Part shown: positions 1 through 5,171 of the stretch, piece after piece
Layout of the letters: every line of letters begins with the position of its first letter
Position numbering within the stretch: position 1 is the stretch's first letter
Translations under genes and position numbers: made by a program
Notes under the pieces: generated by a model
Told to the model about the DNA's origin: nothing
The model's database searches: none
Seen by the model: only the letters and a program-made list of their open reading frames with translations
NCBI GenBank assembly: GCA_030640865.1
Contig: DAOWIP010000070.1
Coordinates: 1-5,171 of the forward strand
Length of the DNA: 5,171 nucleotides
DNA from: Sedimentisphaerales bacterium
Lineage (GTDB): Bacteria; Planctomycetota; Phycisphaerae; Sedimentisphaerales; SM23-30
Direction: 5' to 3'

Positions 1-422
1 AACAGTCCCTCACTGCCCAGCGAACCATAGACCTCATCGGTAGAGACCTGCATAAAACGTTCGACCTTGTGTTTTATAGCCGCGTCGGCCAGTACCCGTG
101 TGCCTTCGATATTAGTGCGTAAAAACTCCGCCGAGCCTAAAATACTGCGGTCAACGTGGCTTTCCGCGGCGAAGTTCACCACAATATCCACCGGCCCATT
201 CTGCGAAACAAGCCTGTCAACCGCCTCAGCATCACAAATATCGGCCTTGATAAAAGTGAACCGTTCATCATCCTGAAAATCGGTTAGGTTGGCCAGGTTC
301 CCCGCATAAGTCAGGGCATCGTAAGCCACCACCCGCCATTTGCTTTCAGTGTCGCCAAGCAGCAGGCGGACAAAATTGCACCCGATAAAGCCCGCTGCTC
401 CGGTTACTACAATAGTTTTCAT
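1..422 (-). CDS. rfbB: dTDP-glucose 4,6-dehydratase, N-terminal part (runs off the left edge)
   Basis: The 140 complete codons visible encode the NAD-binding half of RfbB/RmlB, the cytoplasmic short-chain-dehydrogenase-type enzyme that converts dTDP-glucose to dTDP-4-keto-6-deoxyglucose. The Rossmann glycine motif GAAGFIG is at residues 8-14, the acidic residue and following segment YDALTYAGN at 34-42, NFAAESHVDRS at 83-93, and STDEVYG at 127-133, which carries the conserved Thr-Asp-Glu of the active site. The Tyr-x-x-x-Lys pair of the family lies past the window edge, so completeness cannot be judged. The ATG at 422-420 is chosen because GAGG sits 8 nt upstream and the protein begins MKTIVVTGAAGFIG, the usual N-terminus. 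It lies downstream of rfbA, the previous step of the pathway, separated by 149 nt that contain a repeat. The specific substrate is inferred from close motif agreement with RmlB; another NDP-sugar dehydratase is possible but less likely. Confidence 0.93.
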   Translation of the reverse strand, partial: MKTIVVTGAAGFIGCNFVRLLLGDTESKWRVVAYDALTYAGNLANLTDFQDDERFTFIKADICDAEAVDRLVSQNGPVDIVVNFAAESHVDRSILGSAEFLRTNIEGTRVLADAAIKHKVERFMQVSTDEVYGSLGSEGL

Positions 423-430
423 AAATTCAG

Positions 431-434
431 CCTC
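431..434 (-). promoter_or_regulatory. Shine-Dalgarno site of rfbB
   Basis: GAGG is followed by an 8-nt spacer and the ATG of rfbB. It lies only 6 nt beyond the TA that ends the left terminal inverted repeat, so the ribosome site is outside the repeat and would have been present before any insertion. Confidence 0.6.
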
Positions 435-439
435 ACATG

Positions 440-557
440 GTAGTGGTCAGTTAAATTGATTTCGGTGGGTTCTATGCCGAGAACTGCACAGGAGCACCTC
501 TCTGAAATACAGAAAGGTGGCAGCCAATGTTTGGTGAACCCAGCATATTTAATTCAA
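440..557. repeat. MITE-like repeat, left copy (right end missing)
   Basis: This fills most of the gap between rfbA and rfbB. It begins with the 18-nt sequence GTAGTGGTCAGTTAAATT (440-457), whose exact reverse complement is at 1397-1414. Positions 488-557 match 1334-1403 in direct orientation without gaps at 62 of 70 positions by hand count. The centre (495-519) is a stem of CACCTCTCTG and CAGAAAGGTG around the 5-nt loop AAATA; its single C/A mismatch becomes a G-U pair in the minus-strand transcript. The right part (about 536-557) is an imperfect inverted match to the left arm (about 453-472), so the unit is palindromic overall. The last 11 nt expected from the right copy are replaced by unrelated sequence. 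There is no coding capacity. It may be a non-autonomous inverted-repeat element or a structured intergenic repeat. Confidence 0.7.
495..519. repeat. central hairpin of the left repeat copy
   Basis: A 10-bp stem (495-504 with 510-519, one C/A mismatch on the plus strand, G-U on the minus strand) closes a 5-nt loop. No T-run follows on the minus strand, so it is not a typical intrinsic terminator. It could still stabilise or process mRNA between rfbA and rfbB. Confidence 0.6.
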
Positions 558-571
558 TGTTGGGTGGCATA

Positions 572-1306
572 CTAATCAACGTTATTGGCACCGTCCTCGG
601 CGATCATAAGGCCGGCCCGATGCAGTGATTCGATGGTACCCGCATCGGTCCACCAACCCTGCAGAACCTCGCTGGTCATAGTGCCCTGCCTGATATAGGC
701 ATTATTCACATCGGTTATCTCCAATTCACCACGGCCCGAAGGCTTTAGATCGGAAATAATATCAAACACAAGTTCATCATACATATAAATGCCAATCACG
801 GCATAATTACTCTTTGGCTGGGAAGGCTTTTCCTCGATACCAAGCACGTTACCCTTATCATCGACATCAGCTACGCCGAACCGCTCCGGGTCGGACACCT
901 CCTTGAGCATTATCTTGGCGCCTTTGGGCTGGGTGAAGAAATCGGCCACCGCCCGGCGGATATTATTCTGAATAATGTTATCACCCAGCACCACAATAAC
1001 CTTGTCCTTATCAATAAAATCCCTGGCCAGTCCCAAAGCCTCAGCGATGCCGCCGGCGCCTTCCTGATAGGTATAATGCAATTCGCCCAAACCGAATTCC
1101 TTACCGTTGCCGAGCAGTTCCAGGAAATCACCGGCCTTATTGCCGCCGGTTACAACCATAATATCCTTAATGCCGGCGCTAACCAGGCACTGGATTGGAT
1201 AATATATCATCGGCTTGTCGTACACCGGCAGCAAATGCTTGTTTGTTACACGTGTAAGCGGCTGCAACCGCGTACCATATCCGCCTGCTAATATTACACC
1301 CTTCAT
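572..1306 (-). CDS. rfbA: glucose-1-phosphate thymidylyltransferase, short form
   Basis: This 244-residue cytoplasmic nucleotidyltransferase is expected to make dTDP-glucose from glucose-1-phosphate and dTTP, feeding RfbB encoded just downstream. The nucleotide-binding signature LAGGYGTRLQPLT is at residues 6-18, followed by NKHLLPVYDKPMIYYP at 22-37, GDN with the metal-binding Asp at 108-110, EKP at 159-161 leading into PKSNYAVIGIYMYD, GRGELEITDVN at 191-201 and WWTDAGT at 218-224. The chain stops soon after this last motif, whereas classical RmlA proteins of about 290 residues have a further C-terminal helical segment, so this is the short family type. The ATG at 1306-1304 is preferred over an in-frame GTG at 1369: GGGAG lies about 8 nt upstream of it, the protein then starts at the family's usual MKGVILAGG, and the 21 upstream codons are repeat sequence. 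Close relatives using other sugars or nucleotides exist, so exact specificity is inferred from linkage to rfbB. Confidence 0.92.
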   Translation of the reverse strand: MKGVILAGGYGTRLQPLTRVTNKHLLPVYDKPMIYYPIQCLVSAGIKDIMVVTGGNKAGDFLELLGNGKEFGLGELHYTYQEGAGGIAEALGLARDFIDKDKVIVVLGDNIIQNNIRRAVADFFTQPKGAKIMLKEVSDPERFGVADVDDKGNVLGIEEKPSQPKSNYAVIGIYMYDELVFDIISDLKPSGRGELEITDVNNAYIRQGTMTSEVLQGWWTDAGTIESLHRAGLMIAEDGANNVD

Positions 1307-1314
1307 TTGCTTGT

Positions 1315-1320
1315 CTCCCT
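1315..1320 (-). promoter_or_regulatory. Shine-Dalgarno site of rfbA
   Basis: AGGGAG is followed by an 8-nt spacer and the ATG at 1306-1304. This decides the start codon against the longer reading that would begin inside the repeat at 1369. Confidence 0.75.
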
Positions 1321-1333
1321 TATAAAAAACAGG

Positions 1334-1414
1334 ACAGGATCGCCTCTCTGAAATACAGAAAGGTGCCACCCGACGTTTGGTGAAGCCAGCATATTTAATT
1401 TAACTGACCACTAC
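1334..1414. repeat. MITE-like repeat, right copy (left end missing)
   Basis: This occupies most of the gap between aroC and rfbA and is the direct partner of 488-557. The hairpin is conserved at 1341-1365, with an A-to-G change in the left arm relative to the other copy. It ends in AATTTAACTGACCACTAC (1397-1414), the exact reverse complement of 440-457. The first 48 or so nt of the unit, including the left terminal repeat, are absent; rfbA leader sequence stands there instead. The terminal bases overlap the end of aroC and provide its TAG stop. Taken with the left copy, a full unit would be about 129 nt. Confidence 0.7.
1341..1365. repeat. central hairpin of the right repeat copy
   Basis: CGCCTCTCTG and CAGAAAGGTG form a 10-bp stem around loop AAATA, with one C/A mismatch and one G-T pair on the plus strand. 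Loop and inner stem are identical to the left copy. On the transcribed strand it lies in the rfbA leader, about 34 nt upstream of the start codon. Confidence 0.55.
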
Positions 1415-2559
1415 GCCTTGTTTCGCGGTTCGCCCATCTTCTTCCATTTGGGGTCAAGCCGGCAAAAATAATCGTAGCCTTTGGCCATGTAAAGGGCGTC
1501 CAGAACAGCCATACGAACCATCGCCTCGGCTACAGGGTAAATCCGCGGTAAAATAGTAATGTCCCGGCGGGTGATGGCAGAAAGTTTGGCTTCCTTCATC
1601 TCCATTACATTGATCGAGTCCTGATCCACACTGATAGTGGGAGTGGGCTTTACAGCTACACGTATCCTTAACTCTTCGCCGTTACTCATCCCACCCAGAA
1701 AACCACCGCAGTTATTAGTACGAAAACGAACATGTTCACCGTCAAGATAAGGCGCATCGTTCCATTCCGAACCCTTCATCCGGGCTGTGTCAAAACCGCG
1801 GCCGAATTCCAGGCCCGTTGTCGCCCCTATACCCATCAGGCCCGATGCGATAGTAGCCTTGAGCTTGTCGAAGACCGGCTCGCCCAAACCAGCAGGCACA
1901 CCCTGCGCGATAATCTCAATCACCCCACCGGCTGTATCACCTTCTTCGCGGACCTTGCCGAGGTCGGCAATCATTTCCTCAGCCTTCTCCAAATCACAAC
2001 AGTTCAAATCGTTCTTTCGGTAGTTGGCTACGATCTGCTCGAATTCCATCGGACACGCCTTAATGCCATGACTCTCGACGATATGGCTGATTACATCAAT
2101 GCCTTCCCGTTCGAGAATCATCTTCGCCACCGCCCCACCGGCTACACGCCCCACCGTTTCCCGACCACTGGCCCGGCCCGCACCACACCAGTCGGCATGT
2201 TCGCCGTACTTGACGAAAAACGGATACTCGGCATGGCCCGGACGGATCAAATCCTTCACCTGCCGATATTGATCGACATGTATGTCCTGCCTGTCCACGT
2301 TATACACTAACAAGCCAATCGGCGCGCCAGTCGAAACACCTTCCCGCATTCCTGAAACAATCTCGACCTGATCGGTCTCCAGCCGCGGCGAATCGAGCTT
2401 GCTCTGGCCGGGCCGTCGTTTGTCCAATTCAGCCTGAACATATTCCTTAGTCAGTTTCAGACCCGGCGGCATCCCATCGACAATCGTGAACAACGCCTCA
2501 CCATAACTTTCACCACATGTGGTAACCCGAAATAATCGTCCAAATGTATTACCTAACAA
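1411..2559 (-). CDS. aroC: chorismate synthase, with an altered first catalytic motif
   Basis: The 382-residue protein aligns along its whole length with FMN-dependent chorismate synthases, which convert EPSP to chorismate in the cytoplasm as the last step of the shikimate pathway. It begins MLGNTFGRLFRVTT, like the E. coli-type N-terminus. Family blocks visible are VDGMPPG at 27-33, KRRPGQS at 47-53, RPGHAEY at 106-112 with the conserved His109, GAGRASGRET at 126-135, GVPAGLGEPVFDKL at 220-233, NNCGGFLGG at 282-290 and PVAEAM at 342-347. Two usually conserved positions differ: GESHG is GESYG at 16-20 (Tyr19, codon TAT), and the RHDP block is RRDI at 331-334, with its Asp333 kept. The start is TTG at 2559-2557, supported by GGAGG 8 nt upstream and alignment of MLGNT with MAGNT of E. 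coli. It lies 75 nt downstream of the phosphoesterase gene. Its TAG stop is formed by the terminal repeat of the downstream element. Confidence 0.93.
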   Translation of the reverse strand: MLGNTFGRLFRVTTCGESYGEALFTIVDGMPPGLKLTKEYVQAELDKRRPGQSKLDSPRLETDQVEIVSGMREGVSTGAPIGLLVYNVDRQDIHVDQYRQVKDLIRPGHAEYPFFVKYGEHADWCGAGRASGRETVGRVAGGAVAKMILEREGIDVISHIVESHGIKACPMEFEQIVANYRKNDLNCCDLEKAEEMIADLGKVREEGDTAGGVIEIIAQGVPAGLGEPVFDKLKATIASGLMGIGATTGLEFGRGFDTARMKGSEWNDAPYLDGEHVRFRTNNCGGFLGGMSNGEELRIRVAVKPTPTISVDQDSINVMEMKEAKLSAITRRDITILPRIYPVAEAMVRMAVLDALYMAKGYDYFCRLDPKWKKMGEPRNKA

Positions 2560-2634
2560 AATACTGTCCTCCAGTTAAACATTTAAAAAATAAAAAATCT
2601 CAACAACATTACTTCTATCGGAGATACCGCCTTT
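2560..2634 (-). other. AT-rich leader between phosphoesterase gene and aroC
   Basis: This 75-nt gap holds two 6-nt T-runs on the minus strand (complements of 2585-2590 and 2592-2597) and the aroC ribosome site. I find no stem strong enough to make the T-runs a convincing terminator. The AT-rich tract could hold a promoter for aroC, but I cannot point to clear -35 and -10 boxes. Confidence 0.3.
2568..2572 (-). promoter_or_regulatory. Shine-Dalgarno site of aroC fixing a TTG start
   Basis: GGAGG is followed by an 8-nt spacer and TTG. No ATG or GTG at this spacing would give the family N-terminus, so this site decides the unusual start codon. Confidence 0.75.
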
Positions 2635-4191
2635 TTACTTTACACTGTCAGGCCGGTAAATCCGATTAAACTTGAGAGTTACTTCCTGAAGGTCCTTCCC
2701 TTTATCGACCGGTAGAATGAATCGCGAGTCGGGGAAATTGTGCCCTCTGGTGGTTGGTCGAAAAGATGTCAGGACCGATGAGCCTATATCACTCCTGGCA
2801 AACCGGCCGTTACGCAGTTGTGCCAATAGAAATATATGCGCCAGACCAAATTCATTCTTTGCCGGATTATGAAAACACAAGATATTTTCTTTTTTCAAGG
2901 CCGCTACCGCCGCCTTACTAAGCGGAACCTCAACTCTGTTCCAGAACGGTGAATACCTGACATATCGACCATTGATTTTTACAATGCCGGCTGGGACTCC
3001 GTTAACGCTAAAGGGCGTGTTCACCGATTTCTCTTTGGTCCAGGGCGCGACATACAACCAGGCCTTTTCAATTTGTCCAGGTTTTATGCTTTTGAGTTGT
3101 TTTCCTTTTTGGGGCTTCGGTCCTTTGATGTCCACTATATGGCCGGGCTTCTCCCACATAAACGAACGCACAACTCCCTCACCAAGCACATGCAGATCGA
3201 CCTGGACCTTGCCGGCGTTGACCGTGAACACAGAATAACTACTCGTACTTCCCTCCATATAGCCCCAGCAATAGACAAGCTGGGCAGGGTCGATATAAAT
3301 CCGGCTGGCTTCCTGCAGAGGCAGCAAACCGGGCCGGAAGATGTTGGCTGGGGCAGGCCGTACTCTTTTGACGAACGGCGCCAGCATAGTTAGCCGTCCT
3401 TCCTCCACAATCGCTGCTCCCATAATCTGGGTCAGAGGTTTCCCGTCCACCAGTTTGACCGTGGTTGATATGTTATGCGTATGGCCGCAGAGATAAGCAT
3501 CGGCATTATACCTGACCAAAAGCGATGCGACCGATTCGGAATAATCGGGCCGATCGAATCCGGCGCGAGCGACAATCCAAAGCGGATAATGACCACATAC
3601 AAAGACATGCTCGATTTCCTTCCTCGCGTCGCAACTCTTTAATTCCTCCTCCAGCCAGGTCAACTGTCCGGACAATTCCTTGTCCATGCAATCAAGAATA
3701 ATGAAACGGCAGTTTCCCTTATCAAAGGAATAATAGCTCTTCGTGATCGGACGGCCAAGTTGACGAGTGAATAAGGGAAGAGCGTGTTTCTCATAAGGCG
3801 CCTTGGTATCGTGGTTTCCTCTGGCTATGAAAAAGGGTATGGGGATTGTCTTTGAGATATGGTTGAACGCGTAGGCGGCTTCAGCTTCGGCACTGCCGCG
3901 ACTTCCGTGAAAAAAATCGCCGCCATGCAATACAAAATTCGACGGCGGGTCTATTTTTTTGAGTTCATCCGCGAACGGCTTGGTAAAGTAATTACCAACA
4001 TCATATTCCGGTATTCGGTAATGCAAATCACCTACGAAAGTGAAACGCAAATCGGGACTGCCGTTTCGGAGCGTACAGGGCTGGGCCGTCTGCCGCTCGG
4101 CATTCAACCAGTTTCCTGTACACCCACCCACAAGAAGCCCCGCTCCTGAACCGGCTATCCGTAAAAACTCTCGCCTGTTAAATTTTTTCAT
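2635..4191 (-). CDS. Tat-exported lipoprotein metallophosphoesterase
   Basis: The 518-residue product (from the ATG at 4191) is a calcineurin-like phosphoesterase anchored outside the cytoplasm. Its N-terminus MKKFNRREFLR carries the twin-arginine motif (Arg6-Arg7), then a short hydrophobic stretch and the lipobox LVGGC with the acceptor Cys24. The catalytic domain spans roughly 49-270 and has all five metal-site motifs: GDLH (Asp55, His57), GGD (Asp92), GNHD (Asn126, His127), GHYP (His201) and GHTH (His237, His239), so it should bind two metal ions and hydrolyse a phosphoester. The substrate is unknown. Residues about 280-518 form a further region I do not recognise, apparently beta-rich and possibly substrate- or carbohydrate-binding. 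An in-frame ATG at 4221 would add 10 residues and overlap aroA by 8 nt; the 4191 start is preferred because it gives a normal Tat n-region and has GGTGA 4 nt upstream. It sits between aroA and aroC without an evident role in that pathway. Confidence 0.85.
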   Translation of the reverse strand: MKKFNRREFLRIAGSGAGLLVGGCTGNWLNAERQTAQPCTLRNGSPDLRFTFVGDLHYRIPEYDVGNYFTKPFADELKKIDPPSNFVLHGGDFFHGSRGSAEAEAAYAFNHISKTIPIPFFIARGNHDTKAPYEKHALPLFTRQLGRPITKSYYSFDKGNCRFIILDCMDKELSGQLTWLEEELKSCDARKEIEHVFVCGHYPLWIVARAGFDRPDYSESVASLLVRYNADAYLCGHTHNISTTVKLVDGKPLTQIMGAAIVEEGRLTMLAPFVKRVRPAPANIFRPGLLPLQEASRIYIDPAQLVYCWGYMEGSTSSYSVFTVNAGKVQVDLHVLGEGVVRSFMWEKPGHIVDIKGPKPQKGKQLKSIKPGQIEKAWLYVAPWTKEKSVNTPFSVNGVPAGIVKINGRYVRYSPFWNRVEVPLSKAAVAALKKENILCFHNPAKNEFGLAHIFLLAQLRNGRFARSDIGSSVLTSFRPTTRGHNFPDSRFILPVDKGKDLQEVTLKFNRIYRPDSVK

Positions 4192-4213
4192 TTTATCACC
4201 ATTTTTCGATTTT

Positions 4214-5171
4214 TCAGTCATTTTCAGTTTCGTCGGTTATTCGCAACTGTCCGCCGAGCGATTGCATCAGCTTAACATAATCCGGAAACGTTACACTGAC
4301 TGCCTCGGCAGTTTCGACGACTGTTTCACCCGCAAGGGCCATCCCAGCCAGACTAAGGGCCATTACCACACGGTGATCTGAATGTCCGTTCAGCCGTCCC
4401 GGCCGAAGTGTACTTTGCTCAATCATTAGTCCATCGGGCAGTTCTTTGATTTTAGCATTCATACGTCCCAACTCCGCCGCCATTACCGCAATCCTATCCG
4501 TCTCTTTCATTCGGGCCTGGGGCACATTATACAGTCTGGTCTTCCCTTTGGCAAAGCACCCTATCACCACCAGAGCGGGCAGGGCGTCCGGTGTGGCGTT
4601 CAGGTCAATATCAATTCCCCGTAACTCACCTCGACGAACAGTTAATTCGCCGTCTCCGATTTCAATATCAGCTCCCATATTTCTCAGAATTTCCACAACA
4701 GCTTTATCACCCTGCGTATCGGAAAAATCCAAGCCTTCCAGTACAAGCTCACCTTCCAGTATCGCTCCGGCACAAAGGAAAAAGGTCGCCGATGAGAAAT
4801 CCGCCGGTATCCGCTTGCGAAACGGCTTATACTGCTGCCGACCCTCGATCTCGAATCGGTTCCAGCCCTCACGTTTGTACCTGATATTCTGCTCGTCGAG
4901 ATACTTAAGGGTCATCTCCACATAAGGTTGCTCGTTCAGCTTTGTTACGTCAATAACGCTATCGCCATCAGCCAGTGGGGCGTTAATCAGCAGTGAACTG
5001 AGATACTGGCTTGTAATTGCCTCAATTTGCGTCCGGCCTCCCTTCAGCCTGCCTCGTACCACTATCGGCGATTTACCATTATCCCGTGTACTATAACACT
5101 GCCCGCCCAAGTCATTTATACTCTTCATCAGCGGCCCCAGTGGCCGGGCGCGTATCTGTTCATCTCCGGTA
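4214..5171 (-). CDS. aroA: 3-phosphoshikimate 1-carboxyvinyltransferase (EPSP synthase), lacking its N-terminus at the window edge
   Basis: About 318 residues are visible; the frame stays open to the right edge, and roughly 110 N-terminal residues of a usual protein of about 430 are outside. The cytoplasmic enzyme joins phosphoenolpyruvate to shikimate-3-phosphate, giving EPSP, the substrate of AroC. The fragment opens with TGDEQIRARPLGPL, the counterpart of E. coli TGEPRMKERPIGHL, showing that the Met at 5128 is internal and not the start. Further family signs, numbered from that Met, are ITSQYLSSLL at 38-47, QPYVEMTL at 67-74, DLNATPD at 175-181 with the catalytic Asp181, MKETDR at 207-212 with Glu209, SDHR at 250-253 and TFPDY at 280-284. 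The TEND C-terminus is followed by TGA at 4216-4214, directly against the phosphoesterase gene, which suggests cotranscription. The part holding the glyphosate-contact GNAGT-type motif is not in the window. Confidence 0.95.
   Translation of the reverse strand, partial: TGDEQIRARPLGPLMKSINDLGGQCYSTRDNGKSPIVVRGRLKGGRTQIEAITSQYLSSLLINAPLADGDSVIDVTKLNEQPYVEMTLKYLDEQNIRYKREGWNRFEIEGRQQYKPFRKRIPADFSSATFFLCAGAILEGELVLEGLDFSDTQGDKAVVEILRNMGADIEIGDGELTVRRGELRGIDIDLNATPDALPALVVIGCFAKGKTRLYNVPQARMKETDRIAVMAAELGRMNAKIKELPDGLMIEQSTLRPGRLNGHSDHRVVMALSLAGMALAGETVVETAEAVSVTFPDYVKLMQSLGGQLRITDETEND

Larger units (their letters stand above)
441..1413. mobile_element. possible inverted-repeat-bounded unit containing rfbA
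   Basis: The interval is bounded by a perfect inverted repeat (TAGTGGTCAGTTAAATT at 441-457 and its complement at 1397-1413), with TA at each extreme as would be left by an element that duplicates a TA target, such as the IS630/Tc1-mariner group. No transposase is present; the only gene inside is rfbA. Removing the interval down to one TA joins aroC to rfbB through a 4-nt ATGA overlap, consistent with an insertion. Two independent repeat insertions on either side of a resident rfbA is the main alternative. The boundaries are seen; mobility is inferred. Confidence 0.35.

Noticed and set aside
1341..1365. Hairpin in front of rfbA as an intrinsic terminator for aroC
   Set aside because: The stem is not immediately followed by T residues on the minus strand; the T-run near 1323-1330 is more than 10 nt further on, and the other copy of the hairpin has no T-run.
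1307..1369. In-frame 21-codon extension of rfbA from a GTG at 1369
   Set aside because: It is translated repeat sequence, has no family similarity, and a good Shine-Dalgarno lies directly before the ATG at 1306.
1732..2310. 192-codon open frame on the plus strand inside aroC
   Set aside because: It is antisense to a clearly conserved chorismate synthase; its product shows no recognisable domain and it has no convincing ribosome site.
2581..2634. Terminator between the phosphoesterase gene and aroC
   Set aside because: T-runs are present, but the only stem I can find before them is about 3 bp, too weak to support the call.
4280..4300. Loss of the C-terminal active-site Lys of EPSP synthase (E. 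coli Lys411 position is Val here)
   Set aside because: Many bacterial AroA proteins have a Val-Ser/Thr-x-Pro style sequence at this spot, so this is ordinary family variation.
4446..4925. 159-codon open frame on the plus strand inside aroA
   Set aside because: It is antisense to conserved EPSP synthase and gives a Ser/Pro/Arg-rich low-complexity translation typical of a shadow frame.
1..5171. CRISPR array, tRNA, rRNA or a defence or toxin-antitoxin module
   Set aside because: No regularly spaced short repeats, cloverleaf, ribosomal RNA signature or recognisable defence protein is present in either strand.

Overview
The window reads entirely on the minus strand and looks like ordinary bacterial chromosome: five tightly spaced genes that, in transcription order (high to low coordinate), are aroA (partial, 5' end beyond the right edge), a Tat-exported lipoprotein metallophosphoesterase, aroC, rfbA and rfbB (partial, 3' end beyond the left edge). 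Composition is moderate GC by eye. The Tat lipoprotein signal and the Shine-Dalgarno sites indicate a bacterium, probably with a Gram-negative type envelope. The organism cannot be fixed from sequence alone; the gene styles are compatible with a Planctomycetota/Phycisphaerae-like lineage, but this is a weak guess.

Right part (about 4214-5171): the C-terminal three quarters of EPSP synthase (AroA). Middle (2635-4191 or 4221): a roughly 520-residue calcineurin-type phosphoesterase with all five metal-binding motifs and an unassigned C-terminal region. Then aroC (1411-2559, TTG start with a strong Shine-Dalgarno). AroA and AroC catalyse the last two steps to chorismate; the phosphoesterase between them has no obvious role in that pathway. 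Left part: rfbA (572-1306) and the start of rfbB (1-422), the first two steps from glucose-1-phosphate to dTDP-4-keto-6-deoxyglucose, the precursor of dTDP-rhamnose and related surface sugars.

The most interesting structure is not a gene. rfbA is flanked by two direct copies, about 70 nt each and 62/70 identical by hand count, of a hairpin-forming repeat. The outer edges of this arrangement (440-457 and 1397-1414) are a perfect 18-nt inverted pair beginning with TA. The repeat resembles a short inverted-repeat element (MITE-like) of about 129 nt, of which the left copy lacks its right end and the right copy lacks its left end. The right terminus supplies the stop codon of aroC. If the interval between the two TA dinucleotides is removed on paper, aroC reads on for seven codons and ends in a TGA overlapping the ATG of rfbB (ATGA), as expected of a tightly packed operon. 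This suggests, without proving, that rfbA or at least its flanks arrived as or with a mobile unit. A second point is that AroC has tyrosine in place of the usually invariant histidine of the GESHG motif. I see no CRISPR array, tRNA, rRNA, transposase gene or defence system, and no stretch over 300 nt without a gene.
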